64,000 nt of DNA from Ophthalmolycus amberensis (Eukaryota > Chordata > Actinopteri > Perciformes > Zoarcidae): positions 457,501 to 521,500 of the forward strand of contig JAFEUB010001067.1 of the NCBI GenBank assembly GCA_024529925.1. The letters are read 5' to 3'. Under the pieces are notes generated by a model, which saw only the letters and a program-made list of their open reading frames with translations, was not told where the DNA came from and searched no databases. The position numbers and the translations under genes are program-made. This document shows, one piece after another, positions 62,594 to 64,000 of the stretch. Positions within the stretch are counted from its first letter, which is position 1, and each line of letters begins with the position of its first letter.

Positions 62594-63600
62594 ATATATA
62601 AGGTGAACAAGATTGGTCCAAGCACAGAACCTTGTGGAACTCCATAACTGACGTTGGTCTTCATCGAGGCTTCATCATTTACATAAACAAACTGAGATCG
62701 ATCCGATAAATAGGATCCAAACCAGTTCAGTGCGGTTCCTTTGATGCCAATATAATGTTCCAGTCTCTGCAACAGGATGTAGTGGTCTATAGTGTCGAAC
62801 GCAGCACTAAGGTCTAACAGGACAAGAACAGAGACGAGTCCTTTGTCTGATGCGATTAGAAGGTCATTAGTTATTTTTACCAGAGCTGTCTCTGTGCTAT
62901 GATGCTTTCTAAATCCTGACTGAAAATCCTCAAATAAACTATTGTTACACAGAAAGTCACACAACTGATTTGCAACTGCTTTCTCAAGGATCTTAGAGAG
63001 GAAGGGAAGGTTAGAGATCGGTCTATAGTTGGCCAACACCTCTGGATCCAGAGTGGGCTTCTTAAGAAGAGGTTTAATCACAGCTACTTTAAAGGACTGT
63101 GGTACATGACCTGTTACTAAAGACAGGTTGATGATATCTAATAAAGTTGTGCTAATTAATGGTAGCACTTCTTTAAGCAGCCTAGTCGGTATAGGGTCTA
63201 AGAGAGAGGTGGAAGGTTTAGACGTAAAAATTGTTGAAGTCAGTTTGTCAAGGTCAATGGGAGTAAAGCCATCTAAACATATATCAGGGTTTACAGCTGT
63301 TTCTAAGGTTACTCTATTTGTGGAAAGATCGGTCGAGGGCAGGAGATTATTAATGTTCTCTCTAATAATTATAATCTTATCATTAAAGAAGTTCATGAAG
63401 TCATTGCTACTGAGGTCTATAGGGATACTCGGCACAACAGAGCTGTGACTCTCTGTCAGCCTGGCAACAGTGCTGAAGAGGAACCTCGGGTTGTTCTTAT
63501 TTTTCTCTATTAACGATGAGTAATAGGCTGCTCTGGCATTACGGAGGGCCTTCTTATAATGTCTTAAGACTGTCTCGCCAGAGTAACCGAGATTCTTCCA
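62581..63600 (-). pseudogene. L2 LINE reverse transcriptase segment
   Basis: Contains ARAAYYSSLIEKNKNNPRFL, PTRLLKEVLPLI, VIKPLLKKPTLDP, NYRPISNLPFLSKILEK, FQSGFRKHHSTETALVKI, DLSAAFDTIDH and GVPQGSVLGPILF (fingers and palm of the reverse transcriptase). The frame ends at 62581, just after a TATATATA run: an apparent extra TA dinucleotide shifts it before the YADD motif. Confidence 0.88.
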
Positions 63601-63990
63601 AGTTAGTGGAACGCCATGTTCTTTCAAGTTTTCGCGATGTTTGCTTTAATTTGCGGGTTTCAGGGTTATACCATGGAGCGAATCTCCTTTGTTTTACCAA
63701 CTTCTTTTTTAAAGGAGCAATAGAGTCTAGTGTCCTTCTCAGTGAGCTTGTAGCACTGTCGACAAGATGATCAATCTGGGTAGGACTAAAGTTAGCACGG
63801 GAGTCCTCCGTCACATCGAAGCATGGTATTGAGTTAAATACAGACGGAATCACTTCTTTAAATTGAGCTACGGCACCGTCAGATAGACATCTAGTGTAGT
63901 AACTCTTGCTTAACGGTGTACACTCCGTTAGTAAGAATTCAAAGGTTATTAGATAATGGTCCGATAGAAGAGGATTCTGTGGATAGATAA
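63554..63990 (-). pseudogene. L2 LINE endonuclease end and linker, frameshifted
   Basis: Reads SDHYLITFEF near its 5' end (the endonuclease SDH motif) and continues through DLTEDS-like linker sequence with RRFAPWYNPETRKLKQTSRK. The frame is lost after WRDSLKT, where the next frame takes over with RHYKKALRNARAAYYSS. The upstream endonuclease part lies outside the window. Confidence 0.8.
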
Positions 63991-64000
63991 CAGTATGTCA

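Larger units (their letters stand above)
60804..64000 (-). mobile_element. L2-clade non-LTR retrotransposon, 3' part, continuing beyond the window
   Basis: In element order (right to left): endonuclease end with its SDH motif (about 63960), linker, reverse transcriptase with SGFRKHHSTETAL, LDLSAAFDTIDH, YGVPQGSVLGPILF and YADD (about 62542-62531), and the C-terminal region ending FLFDSAYS at 61700. A 3' UTR with triplicated units follows, then the terminal block and an (ATTCA)n tail (60804-60825). The reading frame is broken near 63560 and near 62590, so this copy is dead. LANYRPISNLPFLSKILEK and the short pentanucleotide tail fit the L2/CR1 group. Confidence 0.9.

Overview
This window is vertebrate nuclear DNA, almost certainly from a teleost fish. 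It has split genes with GT/AG introns, about 3-4% coding density, many long (GT)n, (TA)n and (GA)n microsatellites, several minisatellites and teleost-type non-LTR retrotransposon debris. It is not bacterial: there are no operons, CRISPR arrays or ribosome binding sites.

Two genes are supported, arranged tail to tail. On the + strand, 23 coding exons between 11353 and 32896 encode a ClC-1-type skeletal-muscle chloride channel (clcn1). Every exon junction keeps the reading frame. The visible product is 991 residues and lacks only the first coding exon, which I could not find. On the - strand, eight coding exons between 52639 and 38193 encode a FAM131B-like protein (fam131b), with 378 residues visible and the N-terminal exon(s) missing. 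CLCN1 and FAM131B are also convergent neighbours on human chromosome 7, so synteny supports both calls. Whether these are the a or b teleost duplicates cannot be told from the window.

Layout: 1-11352 is upstream sequence with no recognised gene. It holds a 1.4-kb 13-bp minisatellite (2070-3488), a 143-bp (GT)n, a 699-bp fold-back element with 198-bp arms identical by eye (7176-7874), and six 47-bp tandem units (9223-9503). From 11353 to about 34860 is clcn1 with its 3' UTR. From 34860 to 37550 is the intergenic gap, with a decayed LINE fragment. From about 37550 to 52639 and upstream is fam131b. From 52640 to 60800 I see no exon, only dispersed repeats. From 60804 to the window end is the 3' part of an L2-clade LINE on the - strand, with endonuclease end, reverse transcriptase and C-terminal region, broken by two frameshifts.

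The most notable pattern is the repeated placement of unusually long pyrimidine-rich tracts directly before 3' splice sites in both genes. The extreme case is an approximately 223-bp pure (CT)n abutting a fam131b acceptor. I found no clearly new biological system. The other items worth a look are the fold-back element, the clcn1 substitution in a pore-signature motif, the Arg/Gly/His-rich N-terminal segment of clcn1, and a Gln/His-rich exon in fam131b.
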